In this document: positions 16,621 through 25,723 of the stretch, in pieces | How the letters are laid out: every line of letters starts with the position of its first letter | Numbering within the stretch: position 1 is the first letter of the stretch | Origin: Ferrimonas balearica DSM 9799 | Lineage (GTDB): Bacteria > Pseudomonadota > Gammaproteobacteria > Enterobacterales > Shewanellaceae | NCBI RefSeq assembly: GCF_000148645.1 | Contig: NC_014541.1 | Span: forward strand, 1,240,001-1,304,000 | DNA: 64,000 nucleotides | Direction: 5' to 3' | The notes under the pieces: generated by a model | The model's input: only the letters and a program-made list of their open reading frames with translations | The model's database searches: none | What the model was told of the DNA's origin: nothing | Made by a program: the position numbers and the translations under genes

Positions 16621-17952
16621 ATGGAAAGGATCCGCGCCTGGATGGGCGAGAACAGGATCACCGAGGTGGAGTGTCTTATCCCCGATTTCACAGGCAACGC
16701 TCGTGGGAAGATCCTCCCCGCTGAAAAATTCTTACGTGACCGGGGCATGCGCCTGCCGGAAAACATCTTTATTCAGACCGTCACCGGCGACTGGCCGGAA
16801 GACGATGAGATGGTCGACCCCATCGAACGGGACATGGTGTTGGTGCCCGACGTCAACACGCTGCGGTTTGTCCCCTGGGGTGCGGAGCCGACCGGCCAGG
16901 TAATCCACGATTGCTACAACCCGGATGGCTCATTGGTGGACATTGCCCCGCGCAGTGTTCTGCGTCGTGTCCTTAATCTTTATAAAGAGCAGGGCTGGAC
17001 GCCGGTAGTGGCGCCGGAGCTGGAGTTCTTCCTGGTTCAGAAGAACGTTGACTGGGATTATCCGCTGGAGCCGCCGGTGGGCCGTAATGGCCGTCCGGAA
17101 ACGGCGCGACAGTCTTTCTCTATCGACGCCGTCAACGAATTCGACCCCATCTTTGAAGAGATGTACGACTTCTGCGAAGCGCAGGGGCTGGAGGTTGATA
17201 CCCTGGTGCATGAGCAGGGCGCGGCCCAGATGGAGCTCAACTTCCTGCATGGCGACGCCATGGATCTGGCCGACCAGGTGTTCCTGTTTAAGCGCACCAT
17301 GCGCGAAGCGGCTCTGCGTCATGACATTTACGCCACCTTTATGGCAAAGCCGATGGAGGAGGAGCCCGGCAGCTCCATGCACATTCACCAGAGCGTGCTG
17401 GACCGTGAGGGCAACAACATCTTCGCCGGCCAGAACGGTGGCTTCAGCACCGCCTTCCACCGTTACATCGGTGGCATCCAGAAGCACACTAAGGCCGCAC
17501 TGGCGTTCCAGGCACCGAATGTGAACTCCTACCGCCGTTTGGCGTTTGGTGACAGCGCACCCACCTCCATGCACTGGGGCGTTGATAACCGCACTGTCGG
17601 TCTGCGCGTGCCGCACTGTGATGCCCCCAACACCCGGGTGGAGAACCGATTTGCCGGCGCCGACGCCAACCCCTATCTGGCGATGGCGGTCACTCTGGCC
17701 TGCGGTTACCTCGGCATGATGAAAGGCTACGAGTGTTCCGATCCGCTCACCACCTCCGCCTACGACCAACCCTTCAGCCTGACCCGCACTCTGGAAGAGA
17801 GCCTGCAGGCGCTGGAGCAGGATTCGGATCTGGCCGAGGTACTGGGTGAGCGATTTGTGCGCGCTTACGTCGCGGTGAAACGCAAGGAGTATGAAACCTA
17901 CTCCAAGGTGATCAGCTCCTGGGAACGTGAGTTCCTGTTGCTGAACGTGTAA
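16621..17952 (+). CDS. Gamma-glutamyl-polyamine synthetase, glutamine-synthetase family (copy 2)
   Basis: This 443-residue GS-fold enzyme has VAPELEFFLV, the SSMHIHQSV block and DNRTVGLRVP with RVENRFAGADANPY. It is paralogous to the divergent copy at 14961 but clearly different in sequence, notably at the N-terminus (IPDFTGNARGK) and around the substrate loop, so the two may prefer different amines (for example diamine versus spermidine or cadaverine). Start ATG 16621 follows GAGGTGAGT. The stop codon overlaps a possible upstream start of the aminotransferase gene by one base, marking the head of a six-gene operon ending with potI. Confidence 0.87.
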   Translation: MERIRAWMGENRITEVECLIPDFTGNARGKILPAEKFLRDRGMRLPENIFIQTVTGDWPEDDEMVDPIERDMVLVPDVNTLRFVPWGAEPTGQVIHDCYNPDGSLVDIAPRSVLRRVLNLYKEQGWTPVVAPELEFFLVQKNVDWDYPLEPPVGRNGRPETARQSFSIDAVNEFDPIFEEMYDFCEAQGLEVDTLVHEQGAAQMELNFLHGDAMDLADQVFLFKRTMREAALRHDIYATFMAKPMEEEPGSSMHIHQSVLDREGNNIFAGQNGGFSTAFHRYIGGIQKHTKAALAFQAPNVNSYRRLAFGDSAPTSMHWGVDNRTVGLRVPHCDAPNTRVENRFAGADANPYLAMAVTLACGYLGMMKGYECSDPLTTSAYDQPFSLTRTLEESLQALEQDSDLAEVLGERFVRAYVAVKRKEYETYSKVISSWEREFLLLNV

Positions 17953-17978
17953 TGCCAGCCATGACCAAGGATATCGAC

Positions 17979-19352
17979 ATGACTCAGAACCCCAATGCAC
18001 AGACGCAAGCCTGGCAGCAGCTGGATGCGGCACATCATCTTCATCCGTTTACCGATAACGGTGCCCTGAACGCCAAAGGCAGCCGGGTCATCAGCCACGC
18101 AGACGGCGTCTACATCCATACTCCGGAAGGCGATGCCATTCTGGACGGCATGGCCGGGCTGTGGTGCGTCAATATGGGCTATGGCCGCACGGAGTTGGTG
18201 CAGGCTGCGACCGAACAGCTCAACACGCTGCCTTACTACAACCTGTTTTTCCAGTGCACCCATCCGCCGGCGACGGAGCTGGCGGCGCAGCTGACCTCAC
18301 TGCTGCCCGATCACCTTAATCGTGTGTTCTTTACCGGCTCAGGCTCTGAGTGTAATGACACCGTGGTGCGCATGGTTCGTCACTACTGGGCCAGCCAGGG
18401 CCAGCCCAAGCGCAAGGCGATCATCAGTCGCCACAACGCCTATCACGGCTCCACCATGGCTGGTGCCAGCCTCGGCGGCATGAAGCCGATGCACGCACAG
18501 GGTGGATTGCCGATCCCGGACATTCACCACATCGATCAGCCCTACCATTTTGGTGAGGGGCAGGGGATGGACGCTAACGAGTTCGGCCTCGAGCGTGCGC
18601 GTCAGCTGGAAGCGAAGATTCTTGAGCTGGGCCCGGAAAACGTAGCGGCCTTTATCGGTGAGCCGGTACAGGGCGCCGGTGGCGTGATCATCCCGCCGGA
18701 AACCTACTGGCCTGAGGTCCAGCGCATCTGCCGCCAATACGACATTCTGCTGATCAGCGATGAAGTGATCTGTGGCTTCGGTCGACTGGGCCACTGGCTC
18801 GGTTGTGAGCATTTCGGTGTGAAGCCGGACCTGGTCTGTATGGCCAAAGGCATCACCTCCGGTTACGTGCCGTTGGGTGCCGTGGCGGTGGGCGATCGGG
18901 TGGCACAAGGTTTGCTTGATAACGGCGGCGATTTTAACCACGGCTTTACCTATTCCGGCCACCCGGTGGCCTGTGCTGTGGCCAGTGCCAACCTCAAGCT
19001 GATGGCTGATGAAAAGGTGCTGGAGCGCATCAATGAGCACACCGCGCCTTACCTGCAGCGACGTTGGGCTGAGCTGGCGGATCACCCGCTGGTGGGCGAA
19101 GCCCGGGGTCTTGGCATGGTGGCAGCACTGGAACTGGTGGCGGATAAAGCCAGTGGTAAACGCTTTGATGAAAACGTAGGGGCAGGCACCGTGTGCCGTG
19201 ACTTCTGCATTGAATCCGGCCTGGTGATGCGGGCGGTGGGAGACACCATGATCATCTCTCCGCCGCTGATCATTACTGAGGCCGAAATTGACGAGCTGAT
19301 CGCTCGGGCAAGGCGCAGTCTCGACCTGACCTGGCAAAAGCTGGTGGGTTGA
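17979..19352 (+). CDS. spuC: Putrescine/polyamine-pyruvate aminotransferase, class III
   Basis: This 457-residue PLP enzyme resembles Pseudomonas SpuC, which moves the amino group of putrescine or cadaverine to pyruvate and yields the aminoaldehyde. The key parts are GSGSECND (phosphate binding), YHGST, DEV with Asp261, and AKGITSGY with Lys290 as the PLP lysine. The start is set at ATG 17979, preceded by AAGGA, because its N-terminus (then AWQQLDAAHHLHPFTD) matches SpuC. An ATG at 17952 overlapping the previous stop is an alternative. The gene offers a direct transamination route beside the gamma-glutamyl route encoded by its neighbours. Confidence 0.88.
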   Translation: MTQNPNAQTQAWQQLDAAHHLHPFTDNGALNAKGSRVISHADGVYIHTPEGDAILDGMAGLWCVNMGYGRTELVQAATEQLNTLPYYNLFFQCTHPPATELAAQLTSLLPDHLNRVFFTGSGSECNDTVVRMVRHYWASQGQPKRKAIISRHNAYHGSTMAGASLGGMKPMHAQGGLPIPDIHHIDQPYHFGEGQGMDANEFGLERARQLEAKILELGPENVAAFIGEPVQGAGGVIIPPETYWPEVQRICRQYDILLISDEVICGFGRLGHWLGCEHFGVKPDLVCMAKGITSGYVPLGAVAVGDRVAQGLLDNGGDFNHGFTYSGHPVACAVASANLKLMADEKVLERINEHTAPYLQRRWAELADHPLVGEARGLGMVAALELVADKASGKRFDENVGAGTVCRDFCIESGLVMRAVGDTMIISPPLIITEAEIDELIARARRSLDLTWQKLVG

Positions 19353-19387
19353 GCCTTGTGGAAATGACCACAACTAGGAGAGAGACG

Positions 19388-20482
19388 ATGAACCAAACCC
19401 TGCGCCTGCTCGCCAGCGCGACCGTAGCGGCCACCATGAGCGCCTCAGTTGTTGCAGCGGACAAGAAACTGCACGTGTACAACTGGTCGGATTATATTGC
19501 CGAGGACACCATCGCCAACTTCGAGAAGGAGACCGGCATTGAAGTGGTGTATGACGTGTTTGATTCCAACGAGGTGTTGGAAGCCAAACTGCTGACCGGC
19601 AACAGTGGTTTCGACCTGGTGGTACCGTCCAGTGACTTCCTGGGTCGCCAGGCACAGGCTGGCGCGTTCCAGGCTCTGGATCGCAGCAAGCTGAGCAACT
19701 ACAGCAACCTTGATCCCAAACTGATGCAGATCCTGCAGGACAAGGACCCGGGCAACCAGTTTGCCGTGCCCTACCTGTGGGGGACCACCGGCCTGGGTTA
19801 CAACGTTGAAGCGATGGCCCGCATCTTTGGCGAGGACTTCGAAGTCAACAGCTGGGACCTGGTGTTCAAGCCGGAGATGATCTCCAAGATCGACTGCGGC
19901 GTGGCCTTCCTGAATGCGCCGTCGGAGATCATCCCCGCTGCGATGCATTACCTGGGAATGGACCCCAACTCCACCAACCCCAAGGACGTCGAGCCGGCTG
20001 AAGAGCTGCTGCTGAAGGTGCGCCCGTACATCACCTATTTCCACTCATCGCAGTTTATTAATGATCTGGCTAATGGTGATATCTGTCTGGCCGTAGGTTG
20101 GTCTGGCGACATCCTGCAGGCGGCGGATCGCGCCGATGAAGCTGACAACGGCATCACCATTGAGTACGTGATCCCGCAGGAAGGCACCCTGGTATGGTTT
20201 GACCTGATGGCGATTCCCCGCGATGCCCGCAACGTGGACGCCGCGCACCAGTTCATCGATTACCTGATGCGTCCGGAAGTGATGGCGGAGATCTCCAACT
20301 ACGTCTGGTACGCCAACGCCATCCCGTCCTCCAAGGCCACCATCGATGAAGAGGTGACCGGCCACCCGGGTATCTACCCGCCGGCAGAGGTACAGGAGAA
20401 GCTGTGGGGCGCCAAGATCACCCCGCCGAAGATGAACCGGGCGATGACCTCATCGTGGAACCGCATTAAGAAGGGGCTGTAA
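19388..20482 (+). CDS. potF: Polyamine ABC transporter, periplasmic binding protein
   Basis: This 364-residue PotF/SpuD-type protein has a signal peptide (1-22). Mature residues start with LHVYNWSDYIAEDT, the family signature, and a DLVVPSSDFL block follows. It captures putrescine or spermidine in the periplasm for the PotGHI transporter. AGGAGAGAG lies just upstream of ATG 19388. Which polyamine binds cannot be read securely by eye; conserved Trp and Asp residues of the ligand pocket (for example in NWSDY and VGWSGD) are kept. Two hairpins separate this gene from potG and may raise its mRNA level over the membrane components. Confidence 0.92.
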   Translation: MNQTLRLLASATVAATMSASVVAADKKLHVYNWSDYIAEDTIANFEKETGIEVVYDVFDSNEVLEAKLLTGNSGFDLVVPSSDFLGRQAQAGAFQALDRSKLSNYSNLDPKLMQILQDKDPGNQFAVPYLWGTTGLGYNVEAMARIFGEDFEVNSWDLVFKPEMISKIDCGVAFLNAPSEIIPAAMHYLGMDPNSTNPKDVEPAEELLLKVRPYITYFHSSQFINDLANGDICLAVGWSGDILQAADRADEADNGITIEYVIPQEGTLVWFDLMAIPRDARNVDAAHQFIDYLMRPEVMAEISNYVWYANAIPSSKATIDEEVTGHPGIYPPAEVQEKLWGAKITPPKMNRAMTSSWNRIKKGL

Positions 20483-20587
20483 AGCCTGGATAACAAAGGA
20501 ATGGTAGTAAGGGAAGTGTAGTAGGGCAGCGGGTCAGCGTATTAGGACCTGGGGGGGTTAGTTTGCCCCGCTGCCCGCCCTCCAAAA

Positions 20588-20649
20588 CGGGGAAAAATCC
20601 CCGGGGTGAGCACCCTGCAGCGGTCGGGCCTTCAGGCCCGTCAGGGTGC
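20588..20649 (+). repeat. Tandem stem-loops between potF and potG
   Basis: CGGGG/CCCCG (20588-20603) is followed by a nested hairpin with outer arms GCACCCTG (20610-20617) and CAGGGTGC (20642-20649) and inner arms CGGGCCT (20625-20631) and AGGCCCG (20634-20640). No T run follows, so full termination is unlikely. Such elements after binding-protein genes commonly stabilise the upstream mRNA and lower expression of downstream genes. Confidence 0.75.
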
Positions 20650-20690
20650 GGACCTTCTCTTACAAAATAACAATAACAGGGAGTTACACC

Positions 20691-21824
20691 ATGGCCGCGT
20701 TGGAACAGGCTGCATCGACAGCAGCCGCCTCAATCTCACCACCCAAACCACTTCTGCAAATCAAAGGGATCAGCAAGTCATTCGACGGCATCAATGCGGT
20801 TGATGACGTGAGCCTGACCATCTACGAAGGCGAGATCTTCGCCCTGCTGGGTGCCTCCGGCTGCGGCAAGTCCACCTTGCTGAGAATGCTGGCGGGTTTT
20901 GAATCGCCCAGTGCCGGGCAGATCCTGCTCGACGGTGAAGACCTGGCTGCGGTGCCGCCTTATGAGCGCCCGGTCAATATGATGTTCCAATCTTATGCCC
21001 TGTTCCCCCATATGTCGGTCTGGGACAACATTGCGTTTGGCCTGAAGCAGGACAAACTGCCGAAAGACGAGATCAACCAGCGCGTTAAAGAGATGCTGGA
21101 GATCGTGCATATGACGGAGTATGCGCGACGCAAACCCCATCAACTGTCCGGTGGTCAGCGCCAGCGTGTGGCTCTGGCCCGCAGCCTGGCAAAACGCCCC
21201 AAGTTGTTGCTGCTGGATGAGCCCATGGGCGCGCTGGACAAAAAGCTGCGTGAACAGATGCAGCTTGAGGTGGTGGACATTCTGGAGCGGGTCGGCGTGA
21301 CCTGCGTCATGGTGACACACGACCAGGAAGAGGCGATGACCATGGCCTGGCGCCTGGCCATTATGGACCGGGGCCGTCTGGTTCAGGTGGGCAAGCCCAA
21401 AGAGATTTATGAATCTCCCAACTGCCGCATGAGCGCCGAGTTTATTGGTTCGGTCAACATCTTCGAAGGGAAGCTGCTGGAGAAAGAGGGCAATCGCATC
21501 GACTGTGCGGCGTTGCCGGCGCCCATCGAAGTGGACCACCCGGTGTCCGCCGGTGAAGGGATGCCGATGATGGTGGCCGTAAGGCCCGAGAAGATTGCCC
21601 TGACCCGACAGCCGCCACAGGGCGCGGACAACGCCTGTCAGGGGGTGGTGGAAGACATCGCTTATCTCGGCGGCCAGTCCATCTACCATGTGCGCCTGCC
21701 GTCCGGCATTAAGGTGATCGCCACCAAGCCCAACGTCGACCGCCTGCGCAATGGGCAGCCGGTGTGGGAAGAGTCCGTCTGGTTGAGCTGGCAGGCCGAT
21801 GCCGGCGTGGTGCTGACGGTATGA
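20691..21824 (+). CDS. potG: Polyamine ABC transporter, ATP-binding protein
   Basis: This 377-residue ABC ATPase has Walker A GASGCGKST, the signature LSGGQRQR, Walker B LLLLDEP and the H-loop TMVTHD-type motif (VMVTHDQEEA). It also has a C-terminal TOBE-like regulatory domain from about residue 290. It drives import through PotH and PotI. The start is ATG 20691 with CAGGGAG about 8 bp upstream. The gene overlaps potH by four bases (ATGA), indicating translational coupling. Confidence 0.95.
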   Translation: MAALEQAASTAAASISPPKPLLQIKGISKSFDGINAVDDVSLTIYEGEIFALLGASGCGKSTLLRMLAGFESPSAGQILLDGEDLAAVPPYERPVNMMFQSYALFPHMSVWDNIAFGLKQDKLPKDEINQRVKEMLEIVHMTEYARRKPHQLSGGQRQRVALARSLAKRPKLLLLDEPMGALDKKLREQMQLEVVDILERVGVTCVMVTHDQEEAMTMAWRLAIMDRGRLVQVGKPKEIYESPNCRMSAEFIGSVNIFEGKLLEKEGNRIDCAALPAPIEVDHPVSAGEGMPMMVAVRPEKIALTRQPPQGADNACQGVVEDIAYLGGQSIYHVRLPSGIKVIATKPNVDRLRNGQPVWEESVWLSWQADAGVVLTV

Positions 21825-22741
21825 GCGGGCTCAGCAAACTGAAGGCCTCCTGGCGGAAACGCCGGTTTGGCCGCTCGCTGGTGATCAGCCTGCCTTACGG
21901 CTGGCTGGCACTGTTTTTCCTGGTGCCCTTTGCCATTGTGTTCAAGATCTCGCTGTCGGAGGCGCAGATCGCCATTCCGCCCTACAGCGACCTGGTGACC
22001 TTTGTCGACGACAAGCTGCAGATGGTGCTGAACATCAGCAACTACTACTACCTGCTTGAGGATGACCTCTACGTCGACAGCTATCTGCAATCGGTCAAGA
22101 TTGCCGCCCACTCCACGCTGTTCTGCCTGTTGATGGGCCTGCCCATCGCCTGGGCCATTGTCCACTCCTCTCCGGCCAGCCGGAACCTCTGGCTGATGCT
22201 GATCATCCTGCCCAGCTGGACCTCGTTCCTGATCCGCATCTACGCCTGGATTGGCATCCTCAAGAACAACGGCCTGATGAACAATCTGTTGCTGTGGCTG
22301 GGGGTCATCGACCAACCGTTACAGATCCTCCACACCCCGTGGGCGGTTTACATCGGTATCGTGTACGCCTACCTGCCCTTTATGATTCTGCCGCTGTACT
22401 CCGCGCTGATGCGACTGGATTACTCACTGGTGGAAGCGGCGCAGGATCTGGGGGCCCGCCAGGTCACCGTGTTCTTCCAGGTGATTCTTCCGGCCATTAA
22501 GGGCGGCGTGATCGCCGGTGCCATGCTGGTGTTTATCCCGGCGGTAGGGGAGTTTGTGATCCCGGAACTGCTAGGGGGCCCGGATTCCCTGCTGATTGGC
22601 CGGGTGTTGTGGCAGGAGTTCTTTAACAACCGCGACTGGCCGGTGGCCTCGGCGGTGGCGATGGTGATGTTGCTGCTGTTGATGGTGCCGATTCTGTGGT
22701 TCCACCGTTACCAGACCAAAGAGCTGGAGGGCCGCGCATGA
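21821..22741 (+). CDS. potH: Polyamine ABC transporter, permease 1
   Basis: This 306-residue inner-membrane protein has six predicted hydrophobic spans, starting with a long segment at about 22-45. The EAA loop, EAAQDLGARQVTVFFQVILP, is where PotG docks. It begins inside the end of potG and overlaps potI by four bases (ATGA), so the three genes are made together. Confidence 0.95.
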   Translation: MSGLSKLKASWRKRRFGRSLVISLPYGWLALFFLVPFAIVFKISLSEAQIAIPPYSDLVTFVDDKLQMVLNISNYYYLLEDDLYVDSYLQSVKIAAHSTLFCLLMGLPIAWAIVHSSPASRNLWLMLIILPSWTSFLIRIYAWIGILKNNGLMNNLLLWLGVIDQPLQILHTPWAVYIGIVYAYLPFMILPLYSALMRLDYSLVEAAQDLGARQVTVFFQVILPAIKGGVIAGAMLVFIPAVGEFVIPELLGGPDSLLIGRVLWQEFFNNRDWPVASAVAMVMLLLLMVPILWFHRYQTKELEGRA

Positions 22742-23586
22742 GTACCCCAATTCCGGTAAGTCGTTCGCCGATGCGCACTCTGGTGCTGAGCCTGGCGATG
22801 CTGTTTCTGTATGGCCCGATCCTGATTCTGGTGATCTACTCCTTCAACAGTTCGCGCCTGGTAACGGTGTGGGCCGGTTTCTCCACCAAGTGGTACGGCG
22901 AGCTGTTTCAGGACTCGCTGATGATGAATGGGGTGATCTTAAGTCTCTCCATCGCCTTTATGGCGGCCTGCGCTGCGGTGGTGCTGGGCACCATTGCCGC
23001 CTTTGTCATGACCCGGATGGGCCGGTTCCGGGGGGAGACCCCCTTCGCCTTTATGATCACCGCCCCACTGGTGATGCCGGAGGTGATTACCGGGCTGTCA
23101 CTGCTGCTGCTGTTTGTGGCCATGGCACAGTCTTTTGGCTGGCCGACCCAGCGCGGGTTTCTGACCATCTGGATCGCCCATACCACCTTCTGCTCTGCCT
23201 ATGTGGCGGTGGTGGTGGCGGCGCGACTGCGCGAGCTGGATCGGTCGGTGGAGGAAGCGGCGATGGATCTTGGTGCACCGCCACTTAAGGTGTTCTTCCT
23301 GGTGACCCTGCCCTCCATCGTGCCGGCGCTGCTGGCGGGCTGGCTGTTGGCCTTTACCCTGTCGCTGGATGACCTGGTGATTGCCAGCTTTGTTTCCGGC
23401 CCCAGCGCTTCAACCCTGCCGATGGTGGTGTTCTCCTCAGTACGCCTGGGGGTCAGCCCGAAAGTGAACGCGTTGGCCACTCTGATCATCGCGGTGGTGG
23501 GGCTGGCGGCCTTTATAGGCTGGTGGCTGATGGCGCGTCAGGAGAAACGCCGTCAGGCCGAGTTAAGGCTTCAGGCGGAAGCCTGA
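22738..23586 (+). CDS. potI: Polyamine ABC transporter, permease 2
   Basis: This 282-residue inner-membrane permease has six hydrophobic spans and the EAA loop EEAAMDLGAPPLKVFFLVTL, pairing with PotH to form the channel. It is the last gene of the operon. Its final 16 bases overlap the end of the convergent lysR gene, and a terminator for this transcript lies within that gene at 23668. Confidence 0.95.
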   Translation: MSTPIPVSRSPMRTLVLSLAMLFLYGPILILVIYSFNSSRLVTVWAGFSTKWYGELFQDSLMMNGVILSLSIAFMAACAAVVLGTIAAFVMTRMGRFRGETPFAFMITAPLVMPEVITGLSLLLLFVAMAQSFGWPTQRGFLTIWIAHTTFCSAYVAVVVAARLRELDRSVEEAAMDLGAPPLKVFFLVTLPSIVPALLAGWLLAFTLSLDDLVIASFVSGPSASTLPMVVFSSVRLGVSPKVNALATLIIAVVGLAAFIGWWLMARQEKRRQAELRLQAEA

Positions 23587-24446
23587 GTCTGACTCAGGTG
23601 CTGCACAAAGGCCTGATTGGCGCGGCTGAGTGGCCGGCGAGACAGCCAGGCCAATGACAGTGAGAACGGGGTCTCCTCCAACAGGGAGACCCCTTTTATT
23701 CCCGGCTCCTGAGTGGCCATCGAGGCCAATCCCACCCCCAGTCCCACCCCCTCTCGAACCATTCGGGCGATCAAAGGCAGAAAGTTGGTTTCCAGCTTGA
23801 TGTCCGGACTGACCTGATGGCTGCGGCACAGTCGCTCCAGACGCTGACGCAGATGATACTCCCGCTGATACACCACCATGGCTTGGCCGTGAAGCGCGTT
23901 AACGGATACCGCGGATTGCCGGGCAAGTGGGTGCTGCTCCGGAACCAGCAGCACCATATCGGTATGCAGCAGAGTCAGGCTGTCCCACTCCGGCGTTGGC
24001 GGCCCACTGATAACGCCTAACTCGATCTCTCCGCTGTTCAGGCCCTCTGCAATGGCGCCGGTTCCCGCCTGCTGCACCGAAGCGGTCAGGCCCGGATGCG
24101 CGGCCAGAAAGGGCGTCAGCAGCTCCGGCAACACGTAGTTGGCCAGCATGGCGGGGCAGGTCAGGGTCAGGGTGCCGGTCATCAGCGCCTTGGCCTGGCT
24201 CATCAGGTGGTTGAACTGGCCCATCTCCGCCAGTACCCGCTCCGCTTGGGCCAGGGCGAGCTGCCCTTCGCCGGTCAGGCGTACCCCTTTGCGATCCCGG
24301 TAGAGCAGGGTACAGCCCAGTTGGTGCTCCAGCTTCTGGATGGCGATGGAGACCGCCGGTTGCGCCATATGCAATTGGCGGGATGCCGCCGTGATGCTGC
24401 CAAGGTGGGCGACGGCGGCAAAGATCTCAAGCTTCCTGATGTCCAT
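23571..24446 (-). CDS. LysR-family regulator, probably of the glutaryl-CoA pathway genes
   Basis: In this 291-residue LysR protein, residues 1-60 are the winged helix-turn-helix (RKLEIFAAVAHLGSITAASR, then QPAVSIAIQKLE) and residues 90-290 are the periplasmic-binding-protein-like effector domain. It is divergent from the acyl-CoA dehydrogenase gene, the arrangement found for gcdR-gcdH in pseudomonads, so a role as glutarate-responsive activator is likely but inferred. The start is taken at ATG 24446 rather than a TTG two codons earlier; no good ribosome site is visible for either. The 3' end overlaps potI by 16 bp. Confidence 0.85.
   Translation of the reverse strand: MDIRKLEIFAAVAHLGSITAASRQLHMAQPAVSIAIQKLEHQLGCTLLYRDRKGVRLTGEGQLALAQAERVLAEMGQFNHLMSQAKALMTGTLTLTCPAMLANYVLPELLTPFLAAHPGLTASVQQAGTGAIAEGLNSGEIELGVISGPPTPEWDSLTLLHTDMVLLVPEQHPLARQSAVSVNALHGQAMVVYQREYHLRQRLERLCRSHQVSPDIKLETNFLPLIARMVREGVGLGVGLASMATQEPGIKGVSLLEETPFSLSLAWLSRRPLSRANQAFVQHLSQTQASA
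23668..23700 (+). terminator. Terminator of the pot operon, embedded in the lysR coding sequence
   Basis: GGGGTCTCC (23668-23676) pairs perfectly with GGAGACCCC (23685-23693), followed by TTTTATT on the plus strand. It lies 82 bp after the potI stop and inside the 3' part of the opposing lysR gene. Confidence 0.7.
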
Positions 24447-24466
24447 ATGCAAACAATATGAAAAAG

Positions 24467-24486
24467 ATAATTAACATATGTTTTAT
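24467..24486. promoter_or_regulatory. Palindrome between lysR and gcdH, candidate LysR operator
   Basis: AACATATGTT (24473-24482) is a perfect 10-bp palindrome within an AT-rich stretch that looks partly symmetrical outside it. It is 27 bp upstream of lysR and 62 bp upstream of gcdH. LysR-type regulators bind imperfect palindromes in such divergent promoters. The binding is inferred. Confidence 0.4.
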
Positions 24487-24543
24487 ATATCAATCTGCCC
24501 TCACTAAGCTAGAACCCAATATCGACCCAATAAGAGAGCGGCT

Positions 24544-25713
24544 ATGGCCTGGAGCAAAATGGTGTGGCAGGACCCCTTCCTGCTGGAGCAGCAGTTAACG
24601 GATGAACAGCGTCTGATCCGCGATACGGCACGGGCCTACGCCCAGGAGCAGCTGGCGCCGCGGGTTCGCCAGGCGTATCGGGATGAGCATACGGATCCGG
24701 CCATCTTTCGGGAGATGGGGGCGTTGGGCCTGCTGGGGGCCACGTTGCCGGATTACGGCGCCGGGGTGGATTACACCAGTTACGGGCTGGTCGCCCGGGA
24801 GATCGAACGTGTGGATTCCGGGTTCCGCTCGATGATGAGCGTGCAGTCCTCTCTGGTGATGTACCCCATCTACGCCTTCGGCAGTGAGCAGCAGAAAGCC
24901 CGCTACCTGCCGGGCCTGGCCAGTGGGGAGCAGATCGGCGCTTTCGGCCTGACCGAACCGGACCACGGCTCTGACCCCGGCGGCATGGCGACCCGGGCGC
25001 GTCGCGACGGCCGGGGTTACCGCCTGAGCGGCAGCAAAACCTGGATCACCAACAGCCCGTTGGCAGACGTGTTTGTGGTCTGGGCCAAAACCGACGACGA
25101 CCAGATCCGGGGATTTATTCTTGAGCGCGGCATGGCGGGCCTGAGCACCCCCAAGATCGATGGAAAGCTGGCACTGCGCACCTCGGTCACCGGTGAGATC
25201 GTGCTGGAGGACCTGTGGCTGGATGAGGCGCAGATGCTGCCGGGTGTGAGTGGCCTGAAGGGGCCCTTCAGCTGCCTGAACAACGCCCGCTATGGCATCG
25301 CCTGGGGCGCGATGGGGGCGGCAGAAGCCTGCTGGCATACCGCGCGGGATTACACCCTGGACCGTACCCAGTTTGGCCGCCCGCTGGCCGCTACCCAGTT
25401 GGTGCAAACCAAGCTGGCCAATATGCAGACCGAGATCGCCCTGGCACTGCAGGGGGCACTGCGAGCGGGCGAGATGATGACGGCGGGGTCGATCTCGCCG
25501 GATCTGATCTCACTGATAAAGCGCAACAACTGTGGCAAGGCGCTGGATATCGCCCGTACTGCCCGGGACATGCTCGGCGGCAATGGCATCTCGGATGAGT
25601 ATCCGGTGATGCGCCACCTGTGCAACCTTGAGGTGGTGAACACCTACGAGGGCACCTACGACATCCATGGCCTGATCCTGGGCCGGGCTCAAACCGGCAT
25701 CGCTGCATTCTGA
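24544..25713 (+). CDS. gcdH: Glutaryl-CoA dehydrogenase
   Basis: This 389-residue acyl-CoA dehydrogenase has motifs of the glutaryl-CoA subtype: [15 protein letters not shown] in the flavin site, [10 protein letters not shown], and [10 protein letters not shown] carrying the catalytic Glu369. The enzyme oxidises and decarboxylates glutaryl-CoA to crotonyl-CoA, passing electrons to ETF. Its place in a polyamine locus suggests that the glutarate comes from cadaverine or lysine. The CoA-transferase gene starts 10 bp after its stop, forming a two-gene operon. Confidence 0.94.
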   Translation: MAWSKMVWQDPFLLEQQLTDEQRLIRDTARAYAQEQLAPRVRQAYRDEHTDPAIFREMGALGLLGATLPDYGAGVDYTSYGLVAREIERVDSGFRSMMSVQSSLVMYPIYAFGSEQQKARYLPGLASGEQIGAFGLTEPDHGSDPGGMATRARRDGRGYRLSGSKTWITNSPLADVFVVWAKTDDDQIRGFILERGMAGLSTPKIDGKLALRTSVTGEIVLEDLWLDEAQMLPGVSGLKGPFSCLNNARYGIAWGAMGAAEACWHTARDYTLDRTQFGRPLAATQLVQTKLANMQTEIALALQGALRAGEMMTAGSISPDLISLIKRNNCGKALDIARTARDMLGGNGISDEYPVMRHLCNLEVVNTYEGTYDIHGLILGRAQTGIAAF

Positions 25714-25723
25714 GGGAGGCTTT

